Assembly (NCBI RefSeq): GCF_004307995.1
Contig: NZ_SIRE01000006.1
Location: 186,001-250,000, forward strand
DNA length: 64,000 nucleotides
DNA from: Paenibacillus thalictri
Lineage (GTDB): Bacteria; Bacillota; Bacilli; Paenibacillales; NBRC-103111
Direction: 5' to 3'
The notes beneath the pieces were generated by a model, which saw only the letters and a program-made list of their open reading frames with translations, did not search any database and was not told where the DNA came from. The translations under genes and the position numbers were made by a program. Every line of letters begins with the position of its first letter. Position 1 is the stretch's first letter. Shown one piece after another: positions 17,200 to 25,586 of the stretch.

Positions 17200-18425
17200 C
17201 CCCTAACGGCTATATTAATACAGTCTTCCGTACGGCGGACAACGGGTACAAAACGGTGAGCTTTTACATTATTAGCCAGTTTGGCCGAGTTTGTCACCAT
17301 TGTTTTCCAGCCATGCGATGTGCGTATTTCAGAAAGGCCGTCAAGAATGTAGAAACAAACACCAGTAAGAAAGGATCCGCCGGCACGTTGTATGATGTCC
17401 ACAAAACCAGCCTGCTCCGCCTGCTTATATGTAGACGATGCAGCAGTGATGATCAACGTCGTATCCGAATGGATCTTTTTCCCGTCAAGGAGGTTTGCAA
17501 TCTTGCCCACTTCAAGCAGAGACAATTGCGGGCCTGAAAAGACAACCAAACCGACACGCGGATCATCATATTCAAAAGCCTCATACCCGGCTTCCAAATC
17601 TTTCTGCGAAATTGTGATGTGATCCAATTCGCTTCTGCCTTTGGTCGCATCTTCCAGCGTTCGCGCCTCCGGCGTTACCCCTACTGCATGAAACATGCCA
17701 AGCGACCATGTCGCCATACTCGCACCAAGATGCTTTAAATCATCCGATGTGGGAGCAAACCGCTCCACATTCGCGAGCACTGGCACTCCTTTGTAATCAA
17801 AGACGGCAGAACCGACTAGACGACCTAGAATCCCCCAATCGGCCACATCGTGAATTGGAGTATCTACATTTACTATAACATTTGCTGTGCGATTTTCATC
17901 AAGATGAAATCCATATGCCGGTACACGTCCTGTCAAAGCAGCAGACATAGCGGCCGGGCCGCTTTCAAAATTAGTTCGCGCCCCAAACACTGAATTCGCA
18001 TAAATGACAGTACCTGTGTCGCCCCAAGCGACATGTTCGCCCAGACGAGGCTGGTAAGCCACCTGATAGTTGACGCACGAATCGATCGTCATTGCTCCCA
18101 TTCGTTGCACCGCATCAACCACTCGACGTTCTTTCGCCACTCCGTCAGCACTTTGTCCCAGCTTTACACATTGCTCAAAATCCACACAGCGAGCATTTGT
18201 TGTAGTAGGAACCAGAAAGCGGGCATCGTTCTTATTCGCCTCCAAAAACGATAATCCCGGGTCCCCCATCACTTCAATGTCCGCAGTAATGTGAGCTTGC
18301 GTGATTGGAACGAATCGCTTCGCCCCATAATACTCGCCTACGCGAATTTGGTACTCCAATGCGTTCCGCGCAGTCTCTCCTCGTTCCCCATTAAGAATTG
18401 AATGCTCGAACTGCGTTAACTCCAT
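17187..18425 (-). CDS. Aconitase X large (catalytic, DUF521) subunit
   Basis: 412 residues. The signature region DSCVNYQVAYQPRLGEHVAWGDTG followed by IYANSVFGARTN is the clearest family mark (about residues 115-150), and TNSAKLANN near the C-terminus is also conserved; Cys residues at DSC and EDCINIAVRG are candidates for metal or Fe-S binding. Aconitase X enzymes dehydrate hydroxy acids or hydroxyprolines. It is the first gene of the cluster, 130 bp behind a promoter that contains a regulator-like palindrome. Split large and small subunits are normal for archaeal and some bacterial aconitase X enzymes. Substrate unknown. Confidence 0.88.
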   Translation of the reverse strand: MELTQFEHSILNGERGETARNALEYQIRVGEYYGAKRFVPITQAHITADIEVMGDPGLSFLEANKNDARFLVPTTTNARCVDFEQCVKLGQSADGVAKERRVVDAVQRMGAMTIDSCVNYQVAYQPRLGEHVAWGDTGTVIYANSVFGARTNFESGPAAMSAALTGRVPAYGFHLDENRTANVIVNVDTPIHDVADWGILGRLVGSAVFDYKGVPVLANVERFAPTSDDLKHLGASMATWSLGMFHAVGVTPEARTLEDATKGRSELDHITISQKDLEAGYEAFEYDDPRVGLVVFSGPQLSLLEVGKIANLLDGKKIHSDTTLIITAASSTYKQAEQAGFVDIIQRAGGSFLTGVCFYILDGLSEIRTSHGWKTMVTNSAKLANNVKAHRFVPVVRRTEDCINIAVRGCLE

Positions 18426-18561
18426 CTGTACTCAACCCCTATACTTTAAATATTACAAAATATTTCGTTGCCGCCGATTGGCCGCGGCATGTCTAACTTA
18501 TCTCATAAGCGTCTTTCACCTCACCTTCTTTAAAGGAACAACAACCCCTCTTTCGTATATA

Positions 18562-18590
18562 ATGTTATAAGATATCTATATAGTTGTCAA
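18562..18590 (-). promoter_or_regulatory. Promoter of the catabolic cluster with embedded operator
   Basis: On the reverse strand TTGACA (complement of 18585-18590) is followed after exactly 17 bases by TAACAT (18562-18567). The spacer contains the perfect palindrome AGATATCT (18570-18577), the same motif that recurs in front of the divergent GntR gene. This placement would block RNA polymerase when the regulator is bound. Confidence 0.65.
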
Positions 18591-18980
18591 TATTCAAAAT
18601 TTATATGTTCGATACAAGGTTCATCTGCTTTCAACTACATAAAAAGCACGAAAAAGCTTATCATCAAGCCTAATAAACCGGCCACCTGGTTAAGAAAAAC
18701 GTCCTTTATTATTTCGCGACTCTGAGCATTAGCTTGATGAACAATCTTAAAAAACACTTTTATTATATGATGTATTAAGATATATTATTAATAAGTCGTG
18801 TTTTTTATTACAACTCACTTCAATCGCGGTTTACACACAGCTAATAAAATACCGGTTCGCCGCCGCGTACGGAATATATAACGATGATATTAAACTCTAT
18901 CTCGATCCCAAGATCAATCAACAAAAACAAATGGTCGGACTTTAAAAAACAAATTTTTGTGATATATTTGTTTATATAGC

Positions 18981-19041
18981 ATGATGTATTAAAATATCTA
19001 CAATAAGATATCTCAATTAGAGCGACTTATCTCAAATATCT
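18981..19041 (+). promoter_or_regulatory. Cluster of AGATATCT-like operator sites before the GntR gene
   Basis: Three related sites lie within 50 bp: AAATATCT at 18992-18999, the perfect palindrome AGATATCT at 19006-19013, and AAATATCT at 19034-19041. With the site in the opposite promoter they form a likely binding array for the divergent regulator, giving autoregulation. This is inference from spacing and repetition. Confidence 0.5.
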
Positions 19042-19060
19042 TAAAGCGAGGTTCTTCAAC

Positions 19061-19840
19061 ATGGAAACCAAAGAGGTCAAAGGCGGCCCTGCTCCTATGT
19101 ATGTTCAAATTGCTGATTCTATCCGGGAACAAATCGATTCGGGTATTTATTTGCCTGGAAGCAAGCTTCCTAAGGAAGCATCTCTGGTTGAGATGTTTAA
19201 TACAAGCCGTATTACGCTTCGTGCAGCACTAAAGCTGCTCGCGGACGAAGGCGTCATAGTCAAACATCAAGGCGTAGGTACATTTGTAAGTGATACAAAA
19301 AAGACGTTCTCCATGAATTCCGTTCAAGGATTTTATAGCATTCTTGTCAAAAGCGGCGCAAAGGTTCAGCCACTTATACAAAACAACTCATCTGTAAAGC
19401 CCCCAAAAGACATTGCTGAGGCGTTAAAAATTCCAGAGGATACCATTGTAAGGAAAATTGAGCGGCTTTTTTTAGTTAATGAACAACCTATAGCGATAAC
19501 GACTACACACTTTAATCAAGACTTTGAGGTGACAGAAGAAGAAGCTGATTCTATTTTGGTATACGGTTTGTTGATCGAAAAAATGAATACCGAACCCATG
19601 CGGGCTCGGTATCACATAACAGCTGCCAAAGCGTCTGATTATCAAAGCATCATTTTTTCGTCTCATAAAGGAGCTCCCATTTTAGTATTAAACGAGGTGA
19701 GTTACAATAACGAGGGGCTGCCGCTAGAACACACCAGTCATTACATTCGTCCGGATATGTGCGAACTCGAATTCATGGTTGTAAAAAATCGACCTCTAGA
19801 AGATCTGAGAATTAAAAATGTAGCCAAGGTTGAATTTTAA
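19061..19840 (+). CDS. GntR family regulator, HutC/UTRA subfamily
   Basis: 259 residues. Residues about 10-80 form the winged helix of GntR proteins: MYVQIADSIREQIDSGIYLPGSKLP, then SRITLRAALKLLADEGVI and HQGVGTFV. Residues about 95-245 are a UTRA ligand-binding domain, which in this subfamily binds a sugar or acid metabolite. It is transcribed away from the catabolic cluster, the usual layout for a local regulator, and the shared region carries repeated palindromes. The inducer is probably the substrate or an early intermediate. Start ATG has GCGAGG nine bases upstream. Confidence 0.93.
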   Translation: METKEVKGGPAPMYVQIADSIREQIDSGIYLPGSKLPKEASLVEMFNTSRITLRAALKLLADEGVIVKHQGVGTFVSDTKKTFSMNSVQGFYSILVKSGAKVQPLIQNNSSVKPPKDIAEALKIPEDTIVRKIERLFLVNEQPIAITTTHFNQDFEVTEEEADSILVYGLLIEKMNTEPMRARYHITAAKASDYQSIIFSSHKGAPILVLNEVSYNNEGLPLEHTSHYIRPDMCELEFMVVKNRPLEDLRIKNVAKVEF

Positions 19841-19930
19841 TATTCGCCATAACATTGGGAGTGACGCGAGCAAATCATCCATAACGCGATGTGTTCAAGG
19901 GTGCCGTGTAGCGGCACTGAAGTCTGACAT

Positions 19931-19966
19931 GTAAGAAAGCCGTCGAAAGGGTCGACGGCTCTCTTA
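19931..19966. terminator. Bidirectional terminator hairpin
   Basis: A stem with arms around AGCCGTCGA/TCGACGGCT extended by GTAAGA/TCTTAC, between the convergent GntR gene and the SLH-protein gene. There is no clear T-run, so strength is uncertain. Confidence 0.55.
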
Positions 19967-20113
19967 CTCCAACAAATCTGAGATGAACTGGAATGATATT
20001 ATTGTCAAAACAATGCGAAATCATTAATGTTACAACAATTTCTTCAATCACATGTTTTTCTCCAACATTCGCACGGTATTTGGATACGCAAGGGTAAAGA
20101 ATCGGCTAGCCGC

Positions 20114-23100
20114 TTACTGTAAGGTTCTCAGCAAACGGAGGAGGACAACTGCCGATTCCGCTCTTGTGGCTTCTCCGTAAGGCATATATCGATTCCCTTC
20201 TCGTCCTTCCACCAATTCACGCTGAAAAGCAGCTTGAATGTACCCTTTCGCCCAATCCGGAATAGCGGCATCATCGGCGAATGCGGTTGTCTGCGTGCGT
20301 TCAATGTCCCACTTCATGGACCTTGCCATCATGACAGCCATCTCCGCTCGGCTCACCGTCTGATTCGGCCGGAGTGTACCGTCCGGGTACCCTTCCAGCA
20401 GGCCAAACTCCACTGCATCTCTTACCGTATAACGTGCCCACACCGGGATCGTATCTTTATCTGTAAAAGAAAGCTTATCCTCTCCCCATCCCGTAGAGGT
20501 CCCTATAGTGCGCAGCAGCATAGCCGCAAATTCCACACGTGTAACCAGCCCTTGCGGACGGAATAATGTCGCGGAATCACCTTCTACAATGCCTTTCTCC
20601 GTCGCTTCACAAATTTGCAGTTCAGCCCAATGTCCGCGGATGTCGCTAAACGCACATGCCAAGCTCTCGCCTGGAACGGGCTGCATCACTTTTTCTATCT
20701 CGCGGTGAACTGTCAAGCTGTATGTCTTGATTGTGCCATTCTCTGCTTTAATGGTAATTTCAAACGTATTGTCCCCTTCGGCAAGAGCGATTGTTTCCGC
20801 TCCGGTATGTACAACTTCCCGCAGGGTTACCACAGCATTAGCATCGGATGAAATGATTTGTATGTCCACCTGTTCCGCTGTGGTTTCAACCATATAGCTA
20901 GTCGTATCCGCAGCAAATGCCGGGATTAACGTCAGTTCATTGCCTCCCGCCAGCACCTTGAGCCGCTTGAGATCCGCATTTCCTGATGCATACGAACTGC
21001 CGGAACTGCTATAAGAGAAATATTTTCTGGCTTCCACACGGACTGTTCGTGTCGCTTCCACAGCCGCATTGCCAGAGCTATCTTGCGAGTTGTATCGTAA
21101 TTCGTAATTTCCCGGGCTCTGGTTATATACACTACCTGTCACCGTAACCGGTACATTCCCCTCAAAGCTATCGACAGCCGTCGCGCCAGGATCAACATAT
21201 ACATCACCTGTTGTGAGGAGAATGGAATCGTCACCCAGGATCGTAATAACCGGAGGTCGCGTATCTACGACGTAAACGGAACGTATCACGGTTGGCGCCG
21301 GAATACCCATCTGATTCGAAACGCGGTATTCGAGATTGTATGTTCCCAATTGATTCGGGTAGACACTTCCGGTTACGGAAATTCGTGACGTGATATCGCC
21401 CTCGACACGATCTGCGGCTGTCGCACCCGGATCGGTAAAACTGCTGCCCGCTTCGACCTGCATCATAGCGCTGCCGTTCAGCGTAATAAGCGGCGGCGTC
21501 CGGTCCACGGTAAACGTAAGGAGAGCCGAATCTGCGCTCACATTGCCCGCTCCGTCGGTGGCCCGCGCTTTCAGCGTATGCGTCCCTTCTGCCAGCGTGG
21601 AGCCTACCGTCCAACTCCAGCTTCCATCTTCTCCTGCCGTAACCGTTCCCGCTGCGCTGCCGTCCAGCACGATCGTCACTGTAGCGCCCGCTTCCGCCGT
21701 ACCGCTAACCGTCGGCGTCGCGTCGTTCGTCAGTTGGCCGTTGCTTGGGCTCGCGAGGACTGTCGCTGGCGGGGCTTTTTTATCCACTACATCGAATGTT
21801 AAGGTTTGCGGCTGCTCCGGACGTACTACCGTATCTTTCGCAGTTATGGAGATGGAGTAAGTGCCCAACGGATAACTGTTTGCATCCAATATCTCCGAAA
21901 AGCTAAAGGTCTGGTTATGCGCAGTAGCGATACCCGCATAAACATCTTGGGTTACTGTATGATTCGAAGCATCTTTAATCGTATAACTGACTTCCCAAGG
22001 TTCGCCTATGCTGCCATCCCGGACATAACCGGAGAACGTAAGCTGGTTATACCCCGGTTCGGTCGCATAGATCGCTGCAATCGGAAGCGGATCTACCCTT
22101 AATACGGGAGAAAAAGATTTCAGATAGGGGTAGCTCGCTCCAGTTTGAATACCCCAGATTGCCGGATCCCAACCCACGCCAGCAATGTCTATTTGTTTCA
22201 TATCCTCCCGGCTCATGGCTCCGTCCGTTCCTGATTCCCAGCCCTTGGTTTGGAGGCCGGAATTATCCTCGTCGCTGTTCCAATAAGATTTAGTGACGGT
22301 GGCGTTCCCGAAGCCATCCAAGCTGCCAATCAAACCGCCTGCTTTGCTGCCAGTCTGGCTGCCGGAGCCTTTTCTCACAAATCCCGCAGCATAACTGTTC
22401 ACAATGGATTTACCAGCATACATCTTACCTGTTAACCCGCCGATACTGACATTACTGGTATTATCGGCTCCCGTCACATCACCGGTTGCATAGGTATTGA
22501 GTTGGCCAGCGCCTTGATGATAACCAACCAGCCCACCTATATACAGCTTACCGGTAATATCGCCTGTTGCATAGCTTTGTTCGATGATACCGTTGCTGTT
22601 ACTGCCGACTGCTCCTCCGGCATAAGCATAACCTCCGTCTATCCGAACGTGTGCATCGCTGTTTGACAATTCAGCAATCGATAATTGACCGACTACTCCG
22701 CCAGCCGTGCTACCATTACCGTATATTTCACCCGTCACTGAAATACGGTCTAAGGCTTTATAATTAGTAGAAGCACCAACAGCTCCAACAAGCCCCCCAA
22801 CTTGGACATGCGCATAACCAGTTCTAATATCCACATTCTCCACTCGCACATTTGTGATCGTTGCAGGCTGGCTTATAACACCAAATAAACCGAGATAAAC
22901 ATCAACAATACTATCATCAACATCATCATCATTCAAATTGATTTTCATTCCGCTAATCGTATAATCGGCTCCATCAAAATTGCCTGAGAACCTGTTGTAA
23001 TATGTACCGATCGGCTGCCAGTTGCCATAGGCTGATAAATCAATATCTGCCTGGAGCTTGTAGCTTGCCGACAAGTTATCCCGGACATGATCCAAATCCT

Positions 23101-23245
23101 CTGCTGTTTTAATGATATATGGATTTCCTGAGGTACCGTCTCCCGTGCCACTAAACGTGTACGCCTGAGCCTTCAACGGCCACAATCCCAGCAAAGGCCC
23201 TATTGCAAGCACAGCAACCAAAAAAAGCGTCAACCTCTTTTTCAT
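20114..23245 (-). CDS. SLH-domain surface protein with GLUG, Ig-like and cadherin-like domains
   Basis: 1043 residues. A Sec signal peptide (MKKRLTLFLVAVLAIGPLLG, cleavage probably after AQA near residue 28) is followed by a GLUG-repeat region (about 40-330; repeated GGLVG and SNS/SY-A patterns). Then come a bacterial Ig-like domain rich in Thr/Ala (about 495-590), two DUF5011-type domains (about 590-750, each with DPGATA), a cadherin-like beta-sandwich domain (about 770-860), and three SLH repeats (from about 870; FSDIRGHWAELQI, FTDKDTIPVWARYTVRDA, FADDAAIPDWAKGYIQAA). The SLH repeats bind pyruvylated cell-wall polymer, so the protein is displayed on the cell surface. The GLUG part suggests adhesion or carbohydrate contact; no enzyme motif is visible. 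Single gene, no operon partner. Confidence 0.9.
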   Translation of the reverse strand: MKKRLTLFLVAVLAIGPLLGLWPLKAQAYTFSGTGDGTSGNPYIIKTAEDLDHVRDNLSASYKLQADIDLSAYGNWQPIGTYYNRFSGNFDGADYTISGMKINLNDDDVDDSIVDVYLGLFGVISQPATITNVRVENVDIRTGYAHVQVGGLVGAVGASTNYKALDRISVTGEIYGNGSTAGGVVGQLSIAELSNSDAHVRIDGGYAYAGGAVGSNSNGIIEQSYATGDITGKLYIGGLVGYHQGAGQLNTYATGDVTGADNTSNVSIGGLTGKMYAGKSIVNSYAAGFVRKGSGSQTGSKAGGLIGSLDGFGNATVTKSYWNSDEDNSGLQTKGWESGTDGAMSREDMKQIDIAGVGWDPAIWGIQTGASYPYLKSFSPVLRVDPLPIAAIYATEPGYNQLTFSGYVRDGSIGEPWEVSYTIKDASNHTVTQDVYAGIATAHNQTFSFSEILDANSYPLGTYSISITAKDTVVRPEQPQTLTFDVVDKKAPPATVLASPSNGQLTNDATPTVSGTAEAGATVTIVLDGSAAGTVTAGEDGSWSWTVGSTLAEGTHTLKARATDGAGNVSADSALLTFTVDRTPPLITLNGSAMMQVEAGSSFTDPGATAADRVEGDITSRISVTGSVYPNQLGTYNLEYRVSNQMGIPAPTVIRSVYVVDTRPPVITILGDDSILLTTGDVYVDPGATAVDSFEGNVPVTVTGSVYNQSPGNYELRYNSQDSSGNAAVEATRTVRVEARKYFSYSSSGSSYASGNADLKRLKVLAGGNELTLIPAFAADTTSYMVETTAEQVDIQIISSDANAVVTLREVVHTGAETIALAEGDNTFEITIKAENGTIKTYSLTVHREIEKVMQPVPGESLACAFSDIRGHWAELQICEATEKGIVEGDSATLFRPQGLVTRVEFAAMLLRTIGTSTGWGEDKLSFTDKDTIPVWARYTVRDAVEFGLLEGYPDGTLRPNQTVSRAEMAVMMARSMKWDIERTQTTAFADDAAIPDWAKGYIQAAFQRELVEGREGNRYMPYGEATRAESAVVLLRLLRTLQ

Positions 23246-23520
23246 TCCAAATCCATCCCCATTTCTGCTCCTTTAGGCGTCAATTACTCCACACACTCCA
23301 TGCGTCGACCGTCCGTACCTCCCCTAAATCAATGGGGTCAACTCATGGACAAGCATCAACGATTCAACCATAGAATGTATAGATGAGTTCACTCCTACGA
23401 AGTGTAATGGAATCCTATGAAAGATTTCTGAAAGAATCTACACATATGGGGCTGCAACAGCTCGACCCATTTCAGAAAACAGAAATCCCTTGCCGTACCG
23501 ATGCTCCTCGTGCTTTCAGT

Positions 23521-23701
23521 TCTCTTATGCTCGATATGCAACTTGTCCGTTACCATCGCGATAAATTCGGAGTTGTAGGCTTTGCCTTGCTGATATTGAT
23601 CGTATAGTCAAGCAGGTGACTGATGCTGTCAATGTTGCCGCGCGTCCAAGCGACCTCAATCGCCAGATCGCGCATTCGACGCGGTCGGGGTTGTATTTTA
23701 T
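23521..23701 (-). pseudogene. Broken copy of the 3' end of spo0A (copy A)
   Basis: Reverse-strand reading gives pieces that align with the C-terminal Spo0A domain at 24540-24740: RVECAIW, then after a frameshift [29 protein letters not shown], then after another shift [17 protein letters not shown] (split here at the shifts). The nucleotide match is strong over about 180 bp and then stops. No start or upstream receiver domain is present, so this is a dead fragment. Confidence 0.85.
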
Positions 23702-23868
23702 TTTTTCTTAAAACACCACTCTTCTAATAAACTTAAATAAACTTCAAGCCATCATAAAGAAGCCCAGTGAATCATCTCTGAACTTCATACCATTTATGTA
23801 AAAATTCCCTTCCACGATAGCTTATATAAAATTGAAGTTTTATGTAAATTTTTAAAAAGGAACAACTG

Positions 23869-23907
23869 GCAAAATAAAAGCCCAATGAATCACAAAGATT
23901 CATTGGG
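23869..23907 (-). terminator. Terminator hairpin downstream of spo0A remnant B
   Basis: Perfect 11-bp stem CCCAATGAATC/GATTCATTGGG with a 5-base loop (23881-23907). On the reverse strand it runs into GCTTTTATTTTG. It sits where the terminator of the broken spo0A copy at 23984-24153 would be expected and may have been duplicated with it. Confidence 0.7.
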
Positions 23908-23983
23908 TGAGACGGGAAAAGTTATAGGTTTCAAATCACGTTTATTTGCTTTTAAATATTACCTGGATGTGGTTTCCAAATTC

Positions 23984-24153
23984 TCACAGCTTGCCAGCCA
24001 CCATTCTGATAATTCGCTATTCGTCGGCTTCGCCTTGCAAATGTTGATCGTATACTCGAACAAATGCTAGATGCTATCGATGTTGTCGCGAGCCCAGATG
24101 ACTTCGATCGCCTGGCGGATGGCACGTTGAACGCAGGATGGCGTCGTTTTTAC
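23984..24153 (-). pseudogene. Broken copy of the 3' end of spo0A (copy B)
   Basis: The reverse strand reads TPSCVQRAIRQAIEVIWAR, DNIDSI, an in-frame stop, [18 protein letters not shown] and then a frameshift. Each piece aligns with Spo0A residues in the DNA-binding domain ([19 protein letters not shown] in the intact gene). It is more diverged than copy A. No N-terminal half is present. Confidence 0.83.
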
Positions 24154-24199
24154 AGATAGCCATTGTCGCTTCAAACTCTATTTTCGTTTACTACGCGTG

Positions 24200-24376
24200 G
24201 ATGTATTGGCAATTGTGTCCTGACTGAACTTTCTTCAGATCTTCAATCCCAGAACGTTGTTTCAAGAACTGCGTAAACAACTTAAGGGGTTCATAAGACG
24301 CCAAAGTCTTTCGCGATAAATTCTCGGAAATGCATTAAAGCCTTAAGTTGTCGATGTAAAATTCCTTGTTCGTCAT
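24200..24376 (-). pseudogene. Decayed reading frame of unknown origin, possibly a transposase start
   Basis: An ATG at 24376 with AAAGGAG upstream begins MTNKEFYIDNLRL and stops. In the other frames readable pieces continue (LKALMHFREFIAKDFGVL, then YEPLKLFTQFLKQRSG and IEDLKKVQSGH), as if one gene had suffered at least two frameshifts. The pieces have the feel of an N-terminal transposase segment, but I cannot name a family. Confidence 0.35.
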
Positions 24377-24379
24377 AAG

Positions 24380-24431
24380 AAATACCACTCCTTTATGGGG
24401 TTGTAAGGAACCCAATAAACAAGTGGTATTT
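24380..24431. repeat. Long inverted repeat between spo0A and its remnants
   Basis: Arms beginning AAATACCACT and ending AGTGGTATTT pair over about 22 bases with three mismatches around a short loop. It covers the ribosome site of the decayed frame at 24200-24376 and could also end spo0A transcription or mark the end of an old mobile element. Confidence 0.55.
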
Positions 24432-24539
24432 GTTGGCTTACTCATTCGATATTTATCGGCTTAAAACACCCGTTTTTGGATATTTATGGCCAAAACTGCA
24501 ATAGCCCTTGACGGCTAAAAAACCTTACCCTGCCTAGCC

Positions 24540-25340
24540 TCAACTCACCTTATGCTCAATCCGCAGCTTATCCGCCACCATCGCGATGAACTCGCTATTA
24601 GTCGGCTTCGCCTTACTAATATTGATCGTGTACCCGAACAAATGCGAGATGCTGTCGATGTTGCCGCGCGTCCAAGCGACCTCAATCGCGTGACGGATGG
24701 CTCGTTCGACGCGGCTCGGGGTTGTTTTGTATTTTTCGGCGATGGCCGGGTACAGCGTCTTGGTGATGGCCCCGAGAATTTCAATATTGTTGTACACCAT
24801 CGTGATCGCTTCGCGCAGATACTGATATCCTTTAATATGCGCAGGAACGCCGATTTCATGTATGATGCTGGTGATGTTGGCGTCCAAATTTTTGCTTTTT
24901 GGCATTTGGACTACTTTGGTTTTGAAAGAAGTCGTCGATGTCGACTCGGATGAGCTGTTGCTCGTAACAAGCTGGCGAATGCGGTTCGTAAGTACTTCCA
25001 TATCAAATGGCTTAAGTATGTAATAAGATGCTCCCAATTGCACAGCTTTCTGGGTTATGCTTTCTTGACCAAACGCGGTCAACATAATTATTTTAGGTTG
25101 GGGATCCAAATCCATTTCCCGAAGTTTCTCCAGAACGCCGAGCCCGTCCAAATGCGGCATAATAATATCGAGTATCAAAACGTCTGGCACTTTGGGCTGT
25201 TGTTCAATAAATCGAAGTACGTCATTTCCGTTGTAAGCAATCCCGGCAACTCTCATATCAGACTGCTCATCAATAAATTCGGAAAGCAGGTGTGTGAATT
25301 CTCTGTTGTCGTCTGCTAATAAAACTTCAATTTTTTGCAA
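24540..25340 (-). CDS. spo0A: Stage 0 sporulation response regulator Spo0A
   Basis: 266 residues from TTG at 25340, chosen because GAAGGAGG lies nine bases upstream and the N-terminus then aligns with known Spo0A ([12 protein letters not shown]); an ATG ten codons earlier has no site. Receiver domain: acidic pocket ADDN (residues 9-12), phosphorylated Asp 58 in LILD, and the Lys in ILKPFD. A Ser/Thr-rich linker is followed by the DNA-binding domain with [17 protein letters not shown], which reads 0A boxes, and the conserved tail. Phosphorylated Spo0A starts sporulation. It follows spoIVB as in other Bacillales. Three 0A boxes lie upstream. Two broken copies of its 3' end lie downstream. Confidence 0.98.
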   Translation of the reverse strand: MQKIEVLLADDNREFTHLLSEFIDEQSDMRVAGIAYNGNDVLRFIEQQPKVPDVLILDIIMPHLDGLGVLEKLREMDLDPQPKIIMLTAFGQESITQKAVQLGASYYILKPFDMEVLTNRIRQLVTSNSSSESTSTTSFKTKVVQMPKSKNLDANITSIIHEIGVPAHIKGYQYLREAITMVYNNIEILGAITKTLYPAIAEKYKTTPSRVERAIRHAIEVAWTRGNIDSISHLFGYTINISKAKPTNSEFIAMVADKLRIEHKVS

Positions 25341-25409
25341 CGTAGTAATCCTCCTTCGATTTTGAGCCAAGTATGGTTATTTTTCTTATTTTTGACCTGT
25401 TTTAATGAT

Positions 25410-25517
25410 TTCGACATGAATAGAAAAAGTCCTTCTGTCGAAAATTATTTTTCTTTATTTTTTTTGCGATTTCATCTATAATGAATATTTACCTTCAAAA
25501 TGCACAATAATTCGACA
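25410..25517 (-). promoter_or_regulatory. spo0A control region with three 0A boxes
   Basis: The 0A-box core TGTCGAA occurs at 25436-25442 on the forward strand and, as TTCGACA, at 25410-25416 and 25511-25517. On the reverse strand GAAGGACTT, 11 bases, then GTCGAAATC is a possible SigH promoter overlapping two boxes. This layout fits known self-activation of spo0A through SigH and 0A boxes in Bacillus. The boxes are seen directly; the SigH call is weaker. Confidence 0.65.
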
Positions 25518-25550
25518 AAACCCTTCGCATTACGCCTTCAATTCCTCATA

Positions 25551-25586
25551 ATAAAAAACTAAAGGCCATTTAGCTAGCCTTTAGTT
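25551..25586 (-). terminator. spoIVB terminator overlapping its stop codon
   Basis: Arms AACTAAAGGC (25557-25566) and GCCTTTAGTT (25577-25586) form a 10-bp stem, followed on the reverse strand by six T residues. The spoIVB stop lies in the loop. Confidence 0.85.

Larger units (their letters stand above)
18426..19060. other. Divergent regulatory region between aconitase X and the GntR regulator
   Basis: 635 bp, AT-rich, without a supported gene. It holds the cluster promoter (18562-18590), a 17-bp direct repeat with one mismatch (ATGATGTATTARATAT type, at 18767-18783 and 18981-18997), and AGATATCT-like sites before the regulator. A frame from about 18751 ending with TAA at 18943-18945 reads like a short protein tail (AAAYGIYNDDIKLYLDPK), possibly a relic of a lost gene, but it has no start or ribosome site. 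Confidence 0.6.

Noticed and set aside
18751..18945. Short open stretch ending in AAAYGIYNDDIKLYLDPK
   Set aside because: Reads like a protein tail but has no start or ribosome site; noted only as a possible relic.
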